8,836 bases of DNA from an uncultured Clostridia bacterium (lineage in GTDB: Bacteria; Bacillota; Clostridia; Oscillospirales; Oscillospiraceae): positions 1 to 8,836 of the forward strand of contig CAMWSZ010000102.1 of NCBI GenBank assembly GCA_947177005.1, given 5' to 3'. Under the pieces are notes generated by a model. It ran no database searches. It saw nothing but the letters and a program-made list of their open reading frames with translations, and was not told the DNA's origin. Both the position numbers and the translations under genes were made by a program. Of this stretch, positions 7,321 through 8,836 are shown one piece after another; position 1 is the first letter of the stretch, and the number at the start of each line of letters is the position of its first letter.

Positions 7321-7382
7321 CGGATTGCCAACCGTCTGAAATGCGCTCTGAAAAGAACCGTTTTTCAGCGGCGGACAATCCG
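7321..7382 (+). terminator. Potential long stem-loop after tsaD (terminator or structured RNA)
   Basis: CGGATTG (7321-7327) is an exact inverted repeat of CAATCCG (7376-7382). Inside it, CCG (7332-7334) can pair with CGG (7369-7371), and CTGAAAA (7348-7354) with TTTTCAG (7362-7368) around the loop GAACCGT. On the 3' side these stems are separated only by CGGA. Downstream comes a T-rich but interrupted stretch (GATTATTTTCTG), so it is not a textbook intrinsic terminator. It could end the tsaD operon, or be a leader or small RNA made from the TATAAT box just upstream. Pairings were found by eye; no folding energy was computed. Confidence 0.35.
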
Positions 7383-7419
7383 TGATTATTTTCTGTGAAA
7401 AATTTTTGAAGGAAACCGC

Positions 7420-7448
7420 TTGCCAAATGCGCCCTTTTCGGCTATACT
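7420..7448 (+). promoter_or_regulatory. Sigma-A/sigma-70 type promoter for the aminopeptidase gene
   Basis: TTGCCA (7420-7425) and TATACT (7443-7448) are 5/6 matches to the -35 and -10 consensus (one mismatch each) with an ideal 17-base spacer. Transcription would start near 7455, giving a leader of about 40 bases before the GTG at 7495. This fits the only sizeable intergenic gap in the window and suggests that the aminopeptidase is expressed independently of the upstream operon. Confidence 0.7.
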
Positions 7449-7480
7449 GACCACAATACCGTCAGAATTTTTTGGCGTAC

Positions 7481-7488
7481 AGGAGGAG
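7481..7488 (+). promoter_or_regulatory. Strong ribosome binding site for the aminopeptidase GTG start
   Basis: AGGAGGAG lies six bases before GTG 7495, a near-ideal spacing. It supports the GTG as the start codon; no ATG in this frame lies between the promoter and the conserved coding region. Confidence 0.75.
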
Positions 7489-7494
7489 ATTGCA

Positions 7495-8836
7495 GTGAAA
7501 CCCTATCAAAATGAGCCTGTTCAGGCAGAGGTACATATTGTTGACGCAGCGTATCTGAAAACGAGATGTCTTTCAGAGGAGGACGGAAGATGCGTGATTT
7601 CCATTGGCCGCGGGGAGCAGGCGTGGACGCCGCTGGCCTGCAAGGAGGTCTATGGCAAGGCGGTCAAGACCGCGCTGGAGCAGGAGTATGAGAGCTGCCT
7701 GTTCGACCTGACCCCCGCTGCCGGATTGGGTCAGGCTGGCATCAATGCCGCGGCAGAGGGGATTTATGGAGGCGCATACCGCAAAAAATTTGCCATGAAC
7801 GGACAGTGGGAGCCGAAAATGGCCTGCTGGGCCGGAGGGACAGGCTGGGATCCGGAACAGCTGCGCATTGCCTGCGAACTGGCACGGTCGGTCATAGAGG
7901 CGCGGAATATGGTGAACCGCCCCGCAAATCTGTTTACATCGGAGGACATGGCACGGACAATCGCGGATATGGCAAAGGAGCTGCCGGTAGAGGTGCGGAT
8001 TTACAGCCGCGATGAACTGGCGCAGCACGGCCTGAACGCACTGCTTTCCGTCGGGGACAGCAGCGGCTATGCGCCCTCTTTGACTGTAATGCGCTATACC
8101 GGCGCACCAGAGAGCAAAGAACGGCTGGGGTATGTGGGGAAGGGCGTGACGATTGATACCGGCGGCTATTCCCTGAAATCCCGAACGTCTATGGAGAATA
8201 TGAAGGGTGATATGGCCGGAGGCGCGGCGGCTGCGGAAGCGGTACGGGCGCTGGCGGCAGCGGGGGCGAAGGTGAACGTGACGGCGGTCATCCCCATCTG
8301 CGAGAACCGGATCTCCCCGGCCAGCAATGTACCGGGCGACGTGGTTTGTTCGTATGCGGGCAAGACGATAGAAGTATTGTCCACGGACGCAGAGGGGCGT
8401 CTGATGCTGGCCGACAGCCTGACTTGGGCGGTCCGGCAGGAGGGGTGTACAAAGCTTGTGGACATTGCCACACTGACCGGTTCGATCCATGCCATGCTGG
8501 GCAGCGTGGCCGCGGGCGTCATGAGCAACGACAGCGACTGGTATGCTAAATTAGAAGAGGCGTCTGCACTGTCAGGAGAGCGTTACTGGCGGATACCGGA
8601 TTTCCCGGAGTACGAAAAACTGATTGAGAGCGATCTGGCCGACCTGCGCAATACCAGCAAAGACGGCTGCGGTGCGATTACAGCAGGTCTGTTTCTGAGA
8701 CACTTTGTGGAGGACGTCCCTTGGATGCACATTGATATTGCGGGCTCCGAGCTGATTCGCACGCCGGTCTGGCAGCATCAGGTCCCCGGCGCTACGGGAA
8801 TGGGTGTAACAACCCATGTCTCTTATAAACATCTGA
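7495..8836 (+). CDS. pepA: Leucyl aminopeptidase, M17 family (3' end outside window)
   Basis: The frame is open for 447 codons from GTG 7495 to the window edge with no stop; the final base begins the next codon. It encodes an M17 (PepA/leucyl aminopeptidase) cytosolic di-metal enzyme that removes N-terminal residues from peptides. The C-terminal catalytic domain is complete in its key residues: K216 and D221 in VGKGVTIDTGGYSLK, K228, D239 in MKGDMAGG, and D298, E300, R302 in STDAEGRLMLADSL. All their spacings equal those of E. coli PepA (K270, D275, K282, D293, D352, E354, R356). Small deviations are DTGG for the usual DSGG and STDAEGR for NTDAEGR. The N-terminal domain is about 54 residues shorter than in E. 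coli, so the protein probably ends within a few codons to a few tens of codons beyond the window. It has its own promoter and a strong ribosome binding site. Confidence 0.93.
   Translation, partial: MKPYQNEPVQAEVHIVDAAYLKTRCLSEEDGRCVISIGRGEQAWTPLACKEVYGKAVKTALEQEYESCLFDLTPAAGLGQAGINAAAEGIYGGAYRKKFAMNGQWEPKMACWAGGTGWDPEQLRIACELARSVIEARNMVNRPANLFTSEDMARTIADMAKELPVEVRIYSRDELAQHGLNALLSVGDSSGYAPSLTVMRYTGAPESKERLGYVGKGVTIDTGGYSLKSRTSMENMKGDMAGGAAAAEAVRALAAAGAKVNVTAVIPICENRISPASNVPGDVVCSYAGKTIEVLSTDAEGRLMLADSLTWAVRQEGCTKLVDIATLTGSIHAMLGSVAAGVMSNDSDWYAKLEEASALSGERYWRIPDFPEYEKLIESDLADLRNTSKDGCGAITAGLFLRHFVEDVPWMHIDIAGSELIRTPVWQHQVPGATGMGVTTHVSYKHL

Noticed and set aside
7573..8490. Antisense open frame (305 codons) opposite the aminopeptidase gene
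   Set aside because: The sense frame encodes every M17 catalytic residue at the correct spacing; the antisense frame is a shadow.
1..8836. Mobile element, defence island or CRISPR
   Set aside because: All genes are recognisable housekeeping or chaperone types in a tight operon; no transposase, integrase, direct repeat array or terminal inverted repeats were seen.

Overview
The window is a densely packed stretch of housekeeping genes, all on the + strand, from a GC-rich bacterium. Three things point to a Firmicute of the Clostridia, plausibly an Oscillospiraceae/Ruminococcaceae gut anaerobe: strong GGAGG-type ribosome binding sites, a DNA polymerase I whose proofreading motifs have decayed, and the rimI/tsaD neighbourhood. 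This placement is inference from gene style, not a database match. There is no sign of a phage, transposon, CRISPR array, tRNA or rRNA.

Positions 1-7263 look like one long co-directional operon with gaps of 13-17 bases or short overlaps. Its order is: (1) the C-terminal end of a MoxR-type AAA+ ATPase with an unusual His/Cys-rich tail; (2) a CoxE-type von Willebrand factor A protein joined to it by an ATGA overlap; (3) polA; (4) a nucleoside phosphorylase family protein with an atypical phosphate-loop motif and a locally lower GC content; (5) rimI, the ribosomal protein/GNAT acetyltransferase; (6) a second, divergent GNAT-like protein overlapping rimI by 10 bases; (7) tsaD, the catalytic subunit for t6A tRNA modification. 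The rimI-tsaD association is common in bacteria, but the usual partners tsaB and tsaE are not in the window.

Positions 7264-7494 form the only real intergenic region. It holds a potential long stem-loop just downstream of a perfect TATAAT box, then a good sigma-A type promoter (TTGCCA, 17-base spacer, TATACT) and a strong ribosome binding site. These lead into an M17 leucyl aminopeptidase (pepA-like) that starts with GTG and runs off the right edge of the window. All its metal-binding and catalytic residues are present at the same spacing as in E. coli PepA.

I found no convincing new multi-gene system. The items most worth checking are the metal-binding-like tail on the MoxR ATPase, the unassigned GNAT between rimI and tsaD, the non-canonical nucleoside phosphorylase, and the structured element between tsaD and pepA.
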